Shown in pieces: positions 1 to 9,276 of a DNA stretch of 64,000 bases; position 1 is the stretch's first letter, and each line of letters starts with the position of its first letter. Under the pieces are notes generated by a model. That model saw nothing but the letters and a program-made list of their open reading frames with translations, searched no databases and had not been told where the DNA came from. Source of the DNA: Pseudemcibacter aquimaris (GTDB taxonomy: Bacteria > Pseudomonadota > Alphaproteobacteria > Sphingomonadales > Emcibacteraceae); assembly GCF_028869115.1 (NCBI RefSeq), contig NZ_CP079800.1, positions 2,889,501 through 2,953,500 on the forward strand, in the 5' to 3' direction. The position numbers and the translations under genes were made by a program.

Positions 1-289
1 CTTGTCTAATAACGAGACCGCGTGCAGCCGAGGTGCTCGCTTCTTCATCTTCGTCGTTGGTTCCGACATTTCCAATATGCGGGAATGTAAAGTTGATGAT
101 TTGTCCAGCGTAGGATGGGTCGGTCAGGATTTCCTGATATCCGGTCATGGATGTATTAAAGCAAACTTCGCCAACGGCAGTTGCTTTTTTACCAAAACCG
201 TATCCCCAAAAAACTGAACCATCTTCCAATACCAAAGCGGCGGTTATTTTATCATGTGGTGGAATGTGGTCGTTCTTCGTATCAGTCAT
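1..289 (-). CDS. carA: Carbamoyl-phosphate synthase small subunit, N-terminal part (cut by window edge)
   Basis: The small subunit hydrolyses glutamine and passes ammonia to CarB for carbamoyl phosphate synthesis (arginine and pyrimidine pathways). The minus strand encodes about 96 N-terminal residues. Visible family motifs are the start of the CPSase small-chain domain ([37 protein letters not shown], then [11 protein letters not shown]). The start ATG at 289 gives an N-terminus [11 protein letters not shown], and the gene runs off the left edge. It is divergent from the YqeY gene, an arrangement common in Alphaproteobacteria. The family assignment is clear; the glutaminase half lies outside the window. 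Confidence 0.93.
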   Translation of the reverse strand, partial: MTDTKNDHIPPHDKITAALVLEDGSVFWGYGFGKKATAVGEVCFNTSMTGYQEILTDPSYAGQIINFTFPHIGNVGTNDEDEEASTSAARGLVIRQ

Positions 290-590
290 GAGCAAAAGAC
301 TTTTATCTAATAAATAATTTTAAAGGACTGTATCATTCAATTACCGGGCAGTGCAATATTTGAGCGATACGTAAATTGACGGGACAATAATCAAAAGGTA
401 TTCGGGCGTCAAGAAATTTTCAGCCAATTTTACAATAAAAATTCATCAATAAAATCAACAACTTAGAATATATTTTGCAGTTGCATTCTGTTCACTTTTC
501 GGTTAGAGTCTTCTTTTCCTGTAATGAAAAGCCGACCAGATATAAAATGTCTTTCGTCGGCGTTTTTGTAAATTAAGGATATAAAACAAT
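290..590. other. Divergent intergenic region carA / yqeY
   Basis: These 300 bases are AT-rich and hold the 5' regions of carA (minus) and the YqeY gene (plus). I see no ORF with a credible start, no strong hairpin and no repeat. The only clear signal is the ribosome binding site aaggat about 10 bases before the yqeY ATG. Confidence 0.5.
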
Positions 591-1043
591 ATGTTGCGTG
601 AAAAATTTAACCAGGCGATGAAAGAAGCAATGCGCTCTAAAGACAAGCGTCGCCTTAGTACAATCCGTCTTATTATGGCGGCAGTAAAAGACAGGGATAT
701 CTCTGTCAGAACCGAATCAGATAGTAAAGTTGGTGATCCGGAAATCATTGAAATCCTTTCAAAGATGGTCAAACAACGCAACGAAAGCCACAAAGCCTAC
801 GAAGAAGCAGGCCGCACAGAGCTTGCAAAACAAGAAAAAGATGAGATTGAAATCATCAGTGAATTTCTGCCTCGTCAGCTTAGCGATGAAGAGCTTGAAG
901 CAGCCGTAAAAGAAGCCATTGAAAATACTGGCGCATCGGGCCTTAAAGACATTGGTAAGATCATGGGCCAATTAAAAGGACAATATTCCGGCCAAATGGA
1001 TTTCGCCAAAGCAAGCGCCCTTACCAAAGAATTACTCTCTTAA
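591..1043 (+). CDS. yqeY: GatB/YqeY domain-containing protein
   Basis: This 150-residue protein is of typical YqeY length. It starts with the family signature MLREKFNQAMKEAMRSKDK and carries the central RLSTIRLIMAAVKDRDI segment. The C-terminal half (ISEFLPRQLSDEELEAAV, then IGKIMGQLKGQYSGQMDFA) resembles the tRNA-binding tail of GatB and GatE. YqeY proteins are linked to Asn/Gln-tRNA amidotransfer by homology, but their exact role is unsettled. The gene lies between carA (divergent) and dnaG (same strand, 69 bases downstream), a usual alphaproteobacterial order. The start is supported by an aaggat ribosome binding site. Confidence 0.93.
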   Translation: MLREKFNQAMKEAMRSKDKRRLSTIRLIMAAVKDRDISVRTESDSKVGDPEIIEILSKMVKQRNESHKAYEEAGRTELAKQEKDEIEIISEFLPRQLSDEELEAAVKEAIENTGASGLKDIGKIMGQLKGQYSGQMDFAKASALTKELLS

Positions 1044-1112
1044 ACAAATATCAAAGACAAATTTCAAATTTGGTGATATTGATATTCATTATTTGCAATA
1101 AGAAGTATCACA

Positions 1113-3014
1113 ATGGGATTTACACCGGATTTTCTGGATGAAATAAGAAACAGATTACCGGTCAGCGACGTCGTTGGCCGCAAGGTGCGCCTAACCCGTA
1201 AGGGTCGGGAACATACCGGCCTGTGCCCATTCCATAATGAAAAAACACCATCTTTCACCGTTAACGATGATAAAGGGTTTTATCACTGTTTTGGCTGTGG
1301 CGCACATGGCGACGTGATCAATTTCACCCTTGAAACAGAAGGGTTGTCTTTTCCGGAAACCGTAGAAAGACTTGCGGGGCAAGCAGGCCTTCAAATGCCT
1401 GAAAATAGCCAATATGACGCCAAGAAAGCCAAAGTCAAAAAAACGCTTTATGACTTAATGGAAGCGGTAACCCACTGGTTTGAAACGCAATTGATGGCTG
1501 AAATCGGACGTGACGCCCGGGATTACATTCAAAAACGCGGCTTAACAAAACAAACCGTTAAAACATTCCGCCTTGGCTTTTCCCCAAATAACAAATCGGC
1601 ACTAAAAGATGCCATGCTGGCTAGATCAGAATTTACTGAAGAAATGCTGATTGAATCCGGCATGCTGATAAAACCTGACGATGGCGGTGATAGTTATGAC
1701 CGTTTTCGTGGCCGCATCATGTTCCCGATTACGGATAGGCAGGGTCGTGTGGTTGCCTTTGGTGGGCGCGCCATGTCCGCGAATGCCAAGGCCAAATATC
1801 TAAACTCACCCGAAACACCGCTGTTTCATAAAGGTAGGCTTTTATATAATTTAAGTGGTGCGCGAAAAGCGGCCTTTGAAAAAGGACGTCTTTTGGTCGC
1901 AGAAGGTTATATGGATGTCATCGCCCTTGCACAGGCAGGCTTCCCCGAAGGGGTTGCTCCGCTCGGCACCGCCGTCACAGAAGATCAAATCAGGGAAATG
2001 TGGCGACTTGCGCCGGAACCTATGATGTGTTTTGATGGCGATAAAGCAGGTCAAAGGGCTGCCCTTAGGGTTGTTGACCGTGCGCTTCCATTATTAAAGC
2101 CGGGACACTCATTAAAGTTCGTTTATATGCCCGACGGCGAAGATCCTGATAGCTTTGTTGCCGGTCAAGGGGCACGTGCCTTTGACCAATTGCTTACTGA
2201 TGCAGTACCGCTTGCCAAAGTTCTTTGGAACGAATTGATTAGTGATGTTGATTTTAGCACGCCAGAACAACGCGCGGGACTAGAACAAAAAATCGCACGC
2301 GTGTTATCAGAAATTCAGGATGAAAAAATCCAAGGATACTATGAAAGTGATTTTGGCAAACGGCTAAAAAACTTGTTTGGTGGCGATTTTGTGCCCGATA
2401 TTAATCTGCATGAAACAGAACAAACGCCAACACAAAAAAAGAATCAGCAAAAATCATGGTCAGATAACAGATACGAAAAAGGCCGATATCCAAGGAAAAA
2501 TGCAGATAAAGGCATCGGCAATTTAAATAAAACAAAAATCGGTATGTCGATGCAATTTTCGCTTCTAGACCGCGAAAGGCTAATCATTCTAACGGTTTTA
2601 GAGCATCCATGGCTGCTTGAGCGCCATGAAGAGCTGTTTGCGACCTTTGAATTCGAATCGGAAGAGCTTGACAAAGTCCGTAATGAAATCATACGTATAA
2701 CAAGTCGCGACTCGAACCTTGAAAAAGAAAACCTGAGACACCACCTAATAGAAAACGGTATGGGCCAGGCGATAGAAATCATATTCAGGCAAGGCGTGTT
2801 GACAGCCCAAAATTTTATTGGGCGGCAATCTTCCCGTGAAGACACGGAAGAAACATGGTTGCATTCAATAAATCTTTTCCAGCTGGATAAACTGGAACAG
2901 GATATAGCAGCTTATGGTTCGAAAGAGTTAAACGAAGAAGATTATGCGCGCTTGCAAGCCCTGAAAGAAGAGCACTCCGCAAGCTTAAAAAGATTAACTG
3001 AAGTGTCGGAATAA
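1113..3014 (+). CDS. dnaG: DNA primase
   Basis: DnaG makes RNA primers for replication and is recruited by the DnaB helicase. The 633-residue product has the N-terminal CHC2 zinc finger (C38, H41, C59, C62, in LCPFHNEKTPSF and YHCFGCGAHGDV). A TOPRIM catalytic core follows, with VAEGYMDVIALAQAGF near residue 265 and CFDGDKAGQRAA near 305, which supply the acidic metal ligands. A charged linker near residues 430-470 leads to a C-terminal helicase-binding domain. It is followed after 49 bases by rpoD, giving the macromolecular-synthesis arrangement dnaG-rpoD without rpsU. Length and motifs are complete, and nothing looks broken. Confidence 0.98.
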   Translation: MGFTPDFLDEIRNRLPVSDVVGRKVRLTRKGREHTGLCPFHNEKTPSFTVNDDKGFYHCFGCGAHGDVINFTLETEGLSFPETVERLAGQAGLQMPENSQYDAKKAKVKKTLYDLMEAVTHWFETQLMAEIGRDARDYIQKRGLTKQTVKTFRLGFSPNNKSALKDAMLARSEFTEEMLIESGMLIKPDDGGDSYDRFRGRIMFPITDRQGRVVAFGGRAMSANAKAKYLNSPETPLFHKGRLLYNLSGARKAAFEKGRLLVAEGYMDVIALAQAGFPEGVAPLGTAVTEDQIREMWRLAPEPMMCFDGDKAGQRAALRVVDRALPLLKPGHSLKFVYMPDGEDPDSFVAGQGARAFDQLLTDAVPLAKVLWNELISDVDFSTPEQRAGLEQKIARVLSEIQDEKIQGYYESDFGKRLKNLFGGDFVPDINLHETEQTPTQKKNQQKSWSDNRYEKGRYPRKNADKGIGNLNKTKIGMSMQFSLLDRERLIILTVLEHPWLLERHEELFATFEFESEELDKVRNEIIRITSRDSNLEKENLRHHLIENGMGQAIEIIFRQGVLTAQNFIGRQSSREDTEETWLHSINLFQLDKLEQDIAAYGSKELNEEDYARLQALKEEHSASLKRLTEVSE

Positions 3015-3063
3015 AATTCCGAACGAAATAATTTTGAATTAATAAATTTTTTGAGGTTTATAA

Positions 3064-5055
3064 ATGGCAGAAAAAGCCAACAAGGCAAAAAAAGAAGAAG
3101 AAACAACCGACGCACCGGTAGTGGACAGCCAAAAAGCCGTTAAAAAAATGATCGCAGAAGCGAAAAAACGCGGCTACATCACATATGATGCCCTCAATGA
3201 AGCGCTTCCGCAGGATCAAATGTCATCCGAGCAGATCGAAGACGTTATGACAATGTTATCCGAAATGGGTATTAATGTTGTTGATAACGCCGATACGGAT
3301 GAAGCCAGCGAAAAAGAAGACGCGGAAGAAGAAAAAGCAAGCACCACCGAAGAGGCAAAGCCGGAAGCAAAAGCACCTGCTGACCGGACAGATGATCCGG
3401 TTAGAATGTATCTTCGTGAAATGGGTAGCGTTGAGCTACTTTCCCGTGAAGGTGAAATTGCAATCGCGAAACGTATCGAGGCAGGCCGCGAAACAATGAT
3501 TTCCGGATTGTGCGATAGTCCGCTTACCTTTGATGCTCTTGCTGCATGGGGTGAGATGTTAGAGGAAGAAGAAATTCTTCTTCGTGATGTGATTGATCTG
3601 GACGCTATGTATGGGAATGACCCAACGCAGGAAACAGATGCCACACCGACAGCCTCTGTTGAAGAGATCGAAGAAGACGACGACGACGATGTCACCGACG
3701 ATGAAGACGCACCTGAAAATCAGGGCGAAAACGAAGACGGCAGCAACATGGATGAAGGCGTCGAAGAAAATGATGACGATGGCGTCACCATGTCTCTTGC
3801 CACCATGGAAGAAGCCCTTCACCCGCGTGTCATGGAAATTTTTGCAGAGATCAGAAAAGTTCACAAGAAATTCGCAAAACTGCAAGAGCTTCGTCATGAA
3901 TCAAATATCGGCAATACTCAGCTAACACCAGCGCAGGAAAAACGTTACCGTAAATTAAGCGATGAACTAATCGTTCTTGTTAATAATCTACGCTTGAATA
4001 ACAACCGTATCGAAGCTCTCCTTGAACAGCTTTATTCATCAAGTAAACGCCTGATGGGCCTTGAAGGAAAAATGCTGCGCCTTGCGGAACGTTATAAAGT
4101 GAGCCGCAAATCATATCTTGATAATTACTGGGGCCGCGAACTTGACCCAACATGGGTTAAGGAAATGTCAGGTGAAAAATCAAAAGGCTGGGACAGCTTT
4201 ATTGGCAATGAAGCGGATATTGTGCAAAATATGCGTGATCAGGTGAAAGAAATCGCTAAGGATGTTGGCCTTAACATTTCAGAATTCCGTGTGATCGTAA
4301 ATAAGGTTCAAAAGGGTGAAAAAGAAGCCCGTATCGCCAAAAAAGAAATGGTGGAAGCGAACCTTCGCCTTGTAATTTCGATTGCCAAGAAATACACCAA
4401 CCGTGGCCTTCAATTCCTGGACCTTATTCAGGAAGGAAACATCGGCCTGATGAAAGCGGTTGATAAATTTGAATATCGCCGTGGTTATAAATTCTCCACT
4501 TATGCGACATGGTGGATCAGACAGGCCATTACCCGTTCGATTGCGGATCAGGCCCGCACAATCCGTATTCCGGTTCACATGATCGAAACGATCAACAAAC
4601 TTGTACGTACGGGTCGTCAAATGATGCATGAAATTGGCCGTGAAGCGACGCCGGAAGAGCTGGCAGCACGCCTCTCTATGCCGCTTGAAAAAGTGCGTAA
4701 GGTGATGAAAATTGCTAAAGAACCAATTTCCCTTGAAACACCGATCGGTGACGAGGAAGATTCACATCTTGGTGATTTCATCGAAGACAAAAACGCAATC
4801 CTTCCTGTGGATAGTGCCATTCAGACAAACTTGCGTGATACGACAACACGCGTACTTGCAAGTCTGACACCACGTGAAGAACGCGTTCTTCGTATGCGTT
4901 TTGGTATCGGAATGAACACCGACCACACCCTTGAGGAAGTCGGTCAGCAGTTTTCCGTAACACGTGAACGGATCAGACAGATCGAGGCAAAAGCACTTCG
5001 CAAACTGAAACATCCAAGCCGTTCCAGAAAGCTTAGAAGCTTCCTTGATAAGTAA
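3064..5055 (+). CDS. rpoD: RNA polymerase primary sigma factor RpoD (sigma-70)
   Basis: This is the housekeeping sigma factor that directs RNA polymerase to -35/-10 promoters. The product is 663 residues: region 1.1 near residues 15-80, the region 1.2 motif [20 protein letters not shown] near 110-130, and a very acidic low-complexity stretch (about residues 195-240, with runs of D and E) inside the non-conserved region. Region 2 follows ([20 protein letters not shown] and [17 protein letters not shown]), then region 3, then the region 4 helix-turn-helix ending [20 protein letters not shown]. Region 4 can read TTGACA-type -35 elements. It has a gaggt ribosome binding site and probably shares transcripts with dnaG. 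Confidence 0.98.
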   Translation: MAEKANKAKKEEETTDAPVVDSQKAVKKMIAEAKKRGYITYDALNEALPQDQMSSEQIEDVMTMLSEMGINVVDNADTDEASEKEDAEEEKASTTEEAKPEAKAPADRTDDPVRMYLREMGSVELLSREGEIAIAKRIEAGRETMISGLCDSPLTFDALAAWGEMLEEEEILLRDVIDLDAMYGNDPTQETDATPTASVEEIEEDDDDDVTDDEDAPENQGENEDGSNMDEGVEENDDDGVTMSLATMEEALHPRVMEIFAEIRKVHKKFAKLQELRHESNIGNTQLTPAQEKRYRKLSDELIVLVNNLRLNNNRIEALLEQLYSSSKRLMGLEGKMLRLAERYKVSRKSYLDNYWGRELDPTWVKEMSGEKSKGWDSFIGNEADIVQNMRDQVKEIAKDVGLNISEFRVIVNKVQKGEKEARIAKKEMVEANLRLVISIAKKYTNRGLQFLDLIQEGNIGLMKAVDKFEYRRGYKFSTYATWWIRQAITRSIADQARTIRIPVHMIETINKLVRTGRQMMHEIGREATPEELAARLSMPLEKVRKVMKIAKEPISLETPIGDEEDSHLGDFIEDKNAILPVDSAIQTNLRDTTTRVLASLTPREERVLRMRFGIGMNTDHTLEEVGQQFSVTRERIRQIEAKALRKLKHPSRSRKLRSFLDK

Positions 5056-5058
5056 TTC

Positions 5059-5092
5059 TTTAGGCCCATCAAATTGGTGGGCCTAAAAAAAT
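5059..5092 (+). other. Hairpin after rpoD, A-rich rather than T-rich 3' flank
   Basis: A perfect stem TAGGCCCA / TGGGCCTA with a nine-base loop lies directly after the rpoD stop. On the plus strand it is followed by seven A and only then TTT, so it lacks the T-tract of a classical intrinsic terminator. It may be an RNA-processing or 3'-stabilising hairpin. Confidence 0.5.
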
Positions 5093-5164
5093 TTAAAATG
5101 AATTAAATTCCCCCTATTCATTCAAATTATTATCTGCTAGTTAAGCAGTCTATCAACGTTTTGG

Positions 5165-5241
5165 GGGCCTGTAGCTCAGTTGGTTAGAGCAAACCGCTCA
5201 TAACGGTTTGGTCGCAGGTTCGAGTCCTGCCAGGCCTACCA
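5165..5241 (+). tRNA. tRNA with CAU anticodon, probably tRNA-Ile2 (lysidine-modified)
   Basis: A full cloverleaf of 77 nt including encoded CCA can be folded: acceptor GGGCCTG/CAGGCCT with one G-T pair, D-arm, anticodon stem AACCG/CGGTT around loop CTCATAA (anticodon CAT), variable loop, and T-arm GCAGG TTCGAGT CCTGC. A CAT anticodon can belong to elongator Met, initiator Met or Ile2. It is not an initiator (no GGG/CCC anticodon-stem pairs). The sequence pattern and its place after rpoD match alphaproteobacterial tRNA-Ile(CAU), whose C34 would be changed to lysidine by TilS. The Ile2 call is inference; the tRNA itself is certain. Confidence 0.9.
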
Positions 5242-5437
5242 CCCCCATAGAAAACGCTTATTTTTCCTTTATTTTTCAAGCCCTTTAACCATTTCCCCCA
5301 CAAAAGACCATGTAAAATCCACATAGTCTTCAAGCAACGCTTTCAATCTTATATTACAAATTTCATCATAAAAGTGTCCCATCTCGAACGGGTAACTATA
5401 GAGGGGCGCTCTATAAAAAAGAGTAAGAGGAAGTAAT

Positions 5438-6268
5438 ATGAATACGATGGCAGAGGTATTAGCATTTCCCGATTATGACACAATAAAAAAGAAACAGAAT
5501 GCTGCTTGGGGGGCGGGAAATTATTCTCTTATCGGATCAACACTTCAACTAACCGGCGAAGAGCTTGCAGAACGAATGGATCTTCGTCCTGGTTCAGCAG
5601 TACTTGATATTGCCGCCGGAAACGGCAATGCATCACTTGCCTTTGCCAGACGTTTTTGCAATGTAACCTCCACAGATTACGTTGATACACATCTTATCAG
5701 TGGGCAAGAAAGGGCACTTGCCGAAGGACTTGATATTCACTACATGCTCGCGGATGCAGAAAATTTAATGGTTGAGTATGGCACGTATGACGCTGTGGTT
5801 TCCACATTTGGAGCAATGTTTGCCCCAAATCAGGAAAAAGCCGCCAGTGAAATGATCCGTGCTTGCAAAAGAGGCGGGAAAATAGGTATGGCAAATTGGA
5901 CACCAGACAGTTTTTTTGGGCAGCTGTTTAATATAATAAACCAATTTGTCATACCGCCACAAAGCGTCAAATCACCAGCTCTTTGGGGAACTGGTAAATG
6001 GATCGGGAAAAATTTTGGACGTTCTGCAAAAGAAATTGTAACCGTTGAAAAACAATTTTTCTTCAGATACCCCACTCCACATTTTTTTATCGATTTTTTC
6101 CGTAAAAACTACGGCCCGGTTCACAAGGCATTCCTAATACTAAATCCTGATGGCCAAGATAAATTGGAAAAAGAAATACTGGCCCTGATTAATAAATTTA
6201 ATATTGCTAAGGACGGTACGATGAAAGTCCCTTCTGAATATCTGGAAGTAGTCATCACCAAAGAATAA
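5438..6268 (+). CDS. Class I SAM-dependent methyltransferase
   Basis: The 276-residue product has the SAM-binding motif I VLDIAAGNGNASLAFA (residues 55-70, D57 to G63), an acidic ribose-binding position in TSTDYVD, a motif II-like DAVVSTFGAMFAPN, and GGKIGMANWTPDSFFGQLF as the post-II strand. This is the methyltransferase-11/25 type fold. The substrate is not evident. The C-terminal half (aromatic, FFFRYPTPHFFIDFF) could form a hydrophobic substrate pocket, but that is inference. The start follows a strong aagagga ribosome binding site. The gene is monocistronic, bounded by the tRNA and by its own terminator. Confidence 0.85.
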   Translation: MNTMAEVLAFPDYDTIKKKQNAAWGAGNYSLIGSTLQLTGEELAERMDLRPGSAVLDIAAGNGNASLAFARRFCNVTSTDYVDTHLISGQERALAEGLDIHYMLADAENLMVEYGTYDAVVSTFGAMFAPNQEKAASEMIRACKRGGKIGMANWTPDSFFGQLFNIINQFVIPPQSVKSPALWGTGKWIGKNFGRSAKEIVTVEKQFFFRYPTPHFFIDFFRKNYGPVHKAFLILNPDGQDKLEKEILALINKFNIAKDGTMKVPSEYLEVVITKE

Positions 6269-6298
6269 ACCTTATAAACCCCTCCCCCTCAAACTTAT

Positions 6299-6335
6299 GG
6301 CCTTCTGTTCTGTACCAAACAGAAGGCATTTTTTT
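6299..6335 (+). terminator. Intrinsic terminator of the methyltransferase gene
   Basis: A nine-base-pair stem CCTTCTGTT/AACAGAAGG with an eight-base loop is followed by catttttttat. This is a classical Rho-independent terminator for plus-strand transcription. Confidence 0.88.
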
Positions 6336-6404
6336 ATACTCATTTCATAAAATGGTCACGTAAAGAATGTAATAGATTGTTTCAAATTCGTTATCCTGAT
6401 TATA

Positions 6405-7787
6405 ATGAGAGCCATTATGAAACTGACACGTCGAAAAATTGTAATTGGTGCCAGCGCACTGGCCTTTACTGGATTAGCATTAAACCTGAAATCAACGGGT
6501 TTAAAACCACGCAAATCTGAAAGCAGGCTTTATGGCCCATTGATCATTGATCCTGATGGTATCCTCGATCTACCGAGCGGTTTTGAGTATAAAGTCATTT
6601 CAGAATTAAACGATGTTATGGATGATGGATATCATGTTCCAGACCGCGCCGATGGCATGGGATGTATTCCGCTTGATGGAAATAAAGTCGCACTGATTAA
6701 AAACCATGAAATCCGCTTAAAAAGCCAAGACCCTGTTCAATCAAAAAAACAAATACCATTATTAAATGTTGCATACGATAAATCAGATAAAAACGAACCG
6801 CATCCCGGTGGCACCACAACACTGATTTATGATATGGAAAAAGGGGTTCGCCTTAACGAATATCGCAGCTTGATCGGAACGCTTAATAATTGTGCTGGCG
6901 GGGTAACGCCATGGGGTAGCTGGCTTAGCTGTGAAGAAAATGTCACAAAGGCAGGTGATAACGCAACAAAGGATCATGGCTGGGTTTTTGAAGTACCTGC
7001 TAATATGGATGAACTATCCGAACCCGTCCCCCTTAAAGCAATGGGCCGATTTAATCATGAAGCAGCAGCCGTTGACCCAAAGACCGGCATTGTTTACATG
7101 ACGGAAGATCGTCCCAATAGTTTATTTTACAGATTTATACCCAATGAATACGGAAAACTCGATAAAGGCGGAACGTTACAAGCACTTGCTTTAATGGACG
7201 CAGCCAAAAGCCAAGATAGCCGAAATTGGGAAACTGACGACTATCAAGTCGGCGAATGGTTTGATACACGTTGGGTTGACCTAGAGGACATAGAAAGCCC
7301 AAATGATGATTTACGCATACAGGGCTTTCAAAAAGGGGGCGTCATTTTTGCCCGCGGCGAAGGCATTCATTGGGGCGATAATGAACTTTATTTTTGCTGC
7401 ACTTCAGGTGGCAATAAAAACCTTGGCCAGATCATGAGGTACCAACCTTCCGAATTTGAAGGCACACCGCAAGAAGGCAACAGGCCCGGAAAATTACAGC
7501 TTTTCTTTGAATCAACCGACCCAAGTGTCTTTAATTACGGCGATAACATTACCGTTGCACCGAACGGACATCTTTTCGTCTGTGAAGATCAATATACGGC
7601 GGTTGTCGATAACCATCTTGTGGGTATTACACCTACTGGTGAGGCTTATTCATTCGGTAAATTAAGGTTACAGACAGAACTTGCCGGTGTTTGTTTTTCA
7701 CCGGACGGATCAACAATGTTTATCAATGTATATCAACCGACAAAAACACTTGCCATCACTGGGCCATGGGACCAAATTAAAGCATAA
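6405..7787 (+). CDS. PhoX/DUF839 family alkaline phosphatase-like protein, Tat signal
   Basis: The 460-residue protein is a DUF839/PhoX beta-propeller member. Family features include NCAGGVTPWGSWLSCEEN, the acidic site in GRFNHEAAAVDPKTGIVYMTED, FARGEGIHWGDNELYFCCTSGG and the C-terminal LAGVCFSPDGSTMFINVYQP. PhoX enzymes are Ca/Fe-dependent periplasmic phosphatases. A twin-arginine segment LTRRKIVIGASALAF near the N-terminus predicts Tat export with the cofactor pre-loaded. A second in-frame ATG at 6417 places the twin Arg at residues 5-6 and is the more usual Tat spacing, so the true start may be 12 bases downstream. Whether it is a phosphatase or another DUF839 enzyme cannot be told here. 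Confidence 0.85.
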   Translation: MRAIMKLTRRKIVIGASALAFTGLALNLKSTGLKPRKSESRLYGPLIIDPDGILDLPSGFEYKVISELNDVMDDGYHVPDRADGMGCIPLDGNKVALIKNHEIRLKSQDPVQSKKQIPLLNVAYDKSDKNEPHPGGTTTLIYDMEKGVRLNEYRSLIGTLNNCAGGVTPWGSWLSCEENVTKAGDNATKDHGWVFEVPANMDELSEPVPLKAMGRFNHEAAAVDPKTGIVYMTEDRPNSLFYRFIPNEYGKLDKGGTLQALALMDAAKSQDSRNWETDDYQVGEWFDTRWVDLEDIESPNDDLRIQGFQKGGVIFARGEGIHWGDNELYFCCTSGGNKNLGQIMRYQPSEFEGTPQEGNRPGKLQLFFESTDPSVFNYGDNITVAPNGHLFVCEDQYTAVVDNHLVGITPTGEAYSFGKLRLQTELAGVCFSPDGSTMFINVYQPTKTLAITGPWDQIKA

Positions 7788-7829
7788 TTGAAGTTTCTTT
7801 TTTCGTTTTTACTGGTAAAAATATGAGCG

Positions 7830-8339
7830 ATGAAAAAATCGAAACTTATATATGGCCCCGATCCAATTTTTAAGAAAACCTCTTCAAAGGTTGAATGCTT
7901 TGACGAAGAGAATAAAGCTCTCTGTCAGGAACTCACCCATCTATTATATCAGGAAAATGCTGTTGGTGTGGCTGCACCAATGATCGGCGCCTTAAAACGC
8001 ATCATAGCTTATGATTTACAGGAAAATGGTAACAATCCAGTCGTCATGATTAATCCTGAAATTACCAAAAACTCAGAAACAACACAGTCTTTTTCCGAAG
8101 GCTCAATTTGCTTCCCCGGTGTCAGTGCCGATATTTCAAGACCTGATGCCATCACCGTTCGTTATCAGGACATTGATGGTTCAGAACATTCGCTTGACGC
8201 GGAAGGGTGGCTTGCCACCGTTATCCAGCACGAAATGGATTATCTGGATGGGAAAACGATTTTCGATTATCTATCGCCCATGAAACGTAAGATGCTTTTT
8301 AAGAAAACAAAGAAACATCAAAAAGAAAATAATCTTTAA
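7830..8339 (+). CDS. Peptide deformylase-like protein with altered metal-binding motifs
   Basis: The length (169 residues) and order of motifs are those of peptide deformylase (removal of formyl from nascent N-terminal Met), but all three signature motifs deviate. Motif I is GVAAPMIG (46-53), with Met in place of the conserved Gln. Motif II is EGSICFPG, with Ser92 where EGCLS has the metal-ligand Cys (Cys94 lies two residues later). Motif III is HEMDYLDG, with Tyr138 in place of the second His of HExxH. Two of three metal ligands are therefore missing in their usual positions. It is probably catalytically inactive or has a changed function. The ribosome binding site is weak. It stands alone, downstream of the PhoX-like gene. 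Confidence 0.85.
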   Translation: MKKSKLIYGPDPIFKKTSSKVECFDEENKALCQELTHLLYQENAVGVAAPMIGALKRIIAYDLQENGNNPVVMINPEITKNSETTQSFSEGSICFPGVSADISRPDAITVRYQDIDGSEHSLDAEGWLATVIQHEMDYLDGKTIFDYLSPMKRKMLFKKTKKHQKENNL

Positions 8340-8710
8340 CCGTCACTTTCCTGAAAAAACACCCATGCAATAAAGGCCGTCGATAAAATAAGCGCAACGG
8401 TGGTTAAAGAAATTGACATTTCCTGAACGTCAACGCTTGAAAATAATGCTGTCCAGTGGCTCGCTTGTTCAGTGATCCAACCCCATGGTGCAAAGAGTGC
8501 AAACAAAATAAATGAAACCGCATATGATAATTTTAAAATCAATTTTCTGCGCAGTTGAAATTTCTTATGTTCATGTTCAACTTGCCTGATGACTGTATCA
8601 GAAAAACCGTCGTCACTAATATCAGCAATATTGCGCAATTGATCCTCAAGCCATTTATCATTTTCATTATTCATCGGGTTTTCCATTTCGTCTTCAAATA
8701 ATTTTAACAT
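8336..8710 (-). CDS. Probable membrane anti-sigma factor
   Basis: This 124-residue protein is encoded directly after the ECF sigma gene, and its ATG overlaps the sigma stop by seven bases (translational coupling). The N-terminal 60 residues are soluble and charged (KWLEDQLRNIADISDDGFSD, a plausible sigma-binding helix region). They are followed by two hydrophobic segments (near residues 59-75 and 101-119), so the protein should sit in the inner membrane. I see no zinc-binding HxxxCxxC motif. Assignment as anti-sigma rests on position and topology. Its 3' end overlaps the convergent PDF-like gene by four bases. Confidence 0.7.
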   Translation of the reverse strand: MLKLFEDEMENPMNNENDKWLEDQLRNIADISDDGFSDTVIRQVEHEHKKFQLRRKLILKLSYAVSFILFALFAPWGWITEQASHWTALFSSVDVQEMSISLTTVALILSTAFIAWVFFQESDG

Positions 8711-9261
8711 GCCGTCACCATTTTTGTAGAGGAAAGTACTTTTTTTAAATTTGTCTTTCCTCTGGTGTGATGTGATTTCACTGTGCCAAGTGGCATGCTC
8801 ATGATGTCTGATATCTCGCTGTGGCTCATTCCATAAGAGAAAGAAAGCGTCAGCACGGAACGTTCATTTTTATTAAGTTTACTGATTGCTTTTTCAAGAT
8901 CAATTTTCACTGAAATATCTGTCCCGCTATTATCTTCGATTTCCGCTTCTTCCAATGTTTCGGTTGGAAACGACATCAGCGGGTTCGTGGAATTCTTTCT
9001 GATATGCTGTAAAAATGATCTATATGCTATTGAGAAGAGCCAGGCTTTAAAACTCCCCTTAGCCTTAAATGTCGAAATTTTTCTATACGCCAATAAAAAT
9101 GTTTCCTGCGCCAGATCATCCGCAAGGGCAAAATCACCCTTGGATAATCGGCGCAGATATCCTCTGACAGCGCTTTGATGTTCTTTCACAAGATAACCAA
9201 AAAAGCGGCGGTCTTTATTTATGATAGCAGCAGTGATCCACTGTTTTTCATAATCATTCAT
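8704..9261 (-). CDS. ECF RNA polymerase sigma factor
   Basis: The product (185 residues) has sigma region 2 (ADDLAQETFLLAYRKISTF, then GSFKAWLFSIAYRSFLQHIR, residues about 45-85) and region 4 (LNKNERSVLTLSFSYGMSHS and the helix-turn-helix PLGTVKSHHTRGK, about 130-175), with no region 3. It belongs to group IV (ECF) sigma factors, which respond to extracytoplasmic signals through a membrane anti-sigma. It is the middle gene of a minus-strand three-gene operon: a DUF6249-like membrane protein 15 bases upstream, the anti-sigma gene overlapping downstream. The signal is unknown. Confidence 0.92.
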   Translation of the reverse strand: MNDYEKQWITAAIINKDRRFFGYLVKEHQSAVRGYLRRLSKGDFALADDLAQETFLLAYRKISTFKAKGSFKAWLFSIAYRSFLQHIRKNSTNPLMSFPTETLEEAEIEDNSGTDISVKIDLEKAISKLNKNERSVLTLSFSYGMSHSEISDIMSMPLGTVKSHHTRGKTNLKKVLSSTKMVTAC

Positions 9262-9276
9262 GGCGCGCTTTCAAAA

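Noticed and set aside
2-217. Plus-strand ORF of 71 codons at the left edge
   Set aside because: It is antisense to carA; the minus strand encodes clear CarA motifs.
3216-3897. Long Ser-rich and Val/Phe-rich minus-strand ORFs in rpoD
   Set aside because: They are antisense shadows of the acidic (GAA/GAT-rich) stretch of rpoD and have no family features.
4762-5013. Minus-strand ORF opposite the rpoD 3' end
   Set aside because: Shadow of sigma region 4; no ribosome binding site or recognisable motif.
5059-5092. Hairpin after rpoD as an intrinsic terminator
   Set aside because: It lacks a T-run on the plus strand; listed only as a hairpin.
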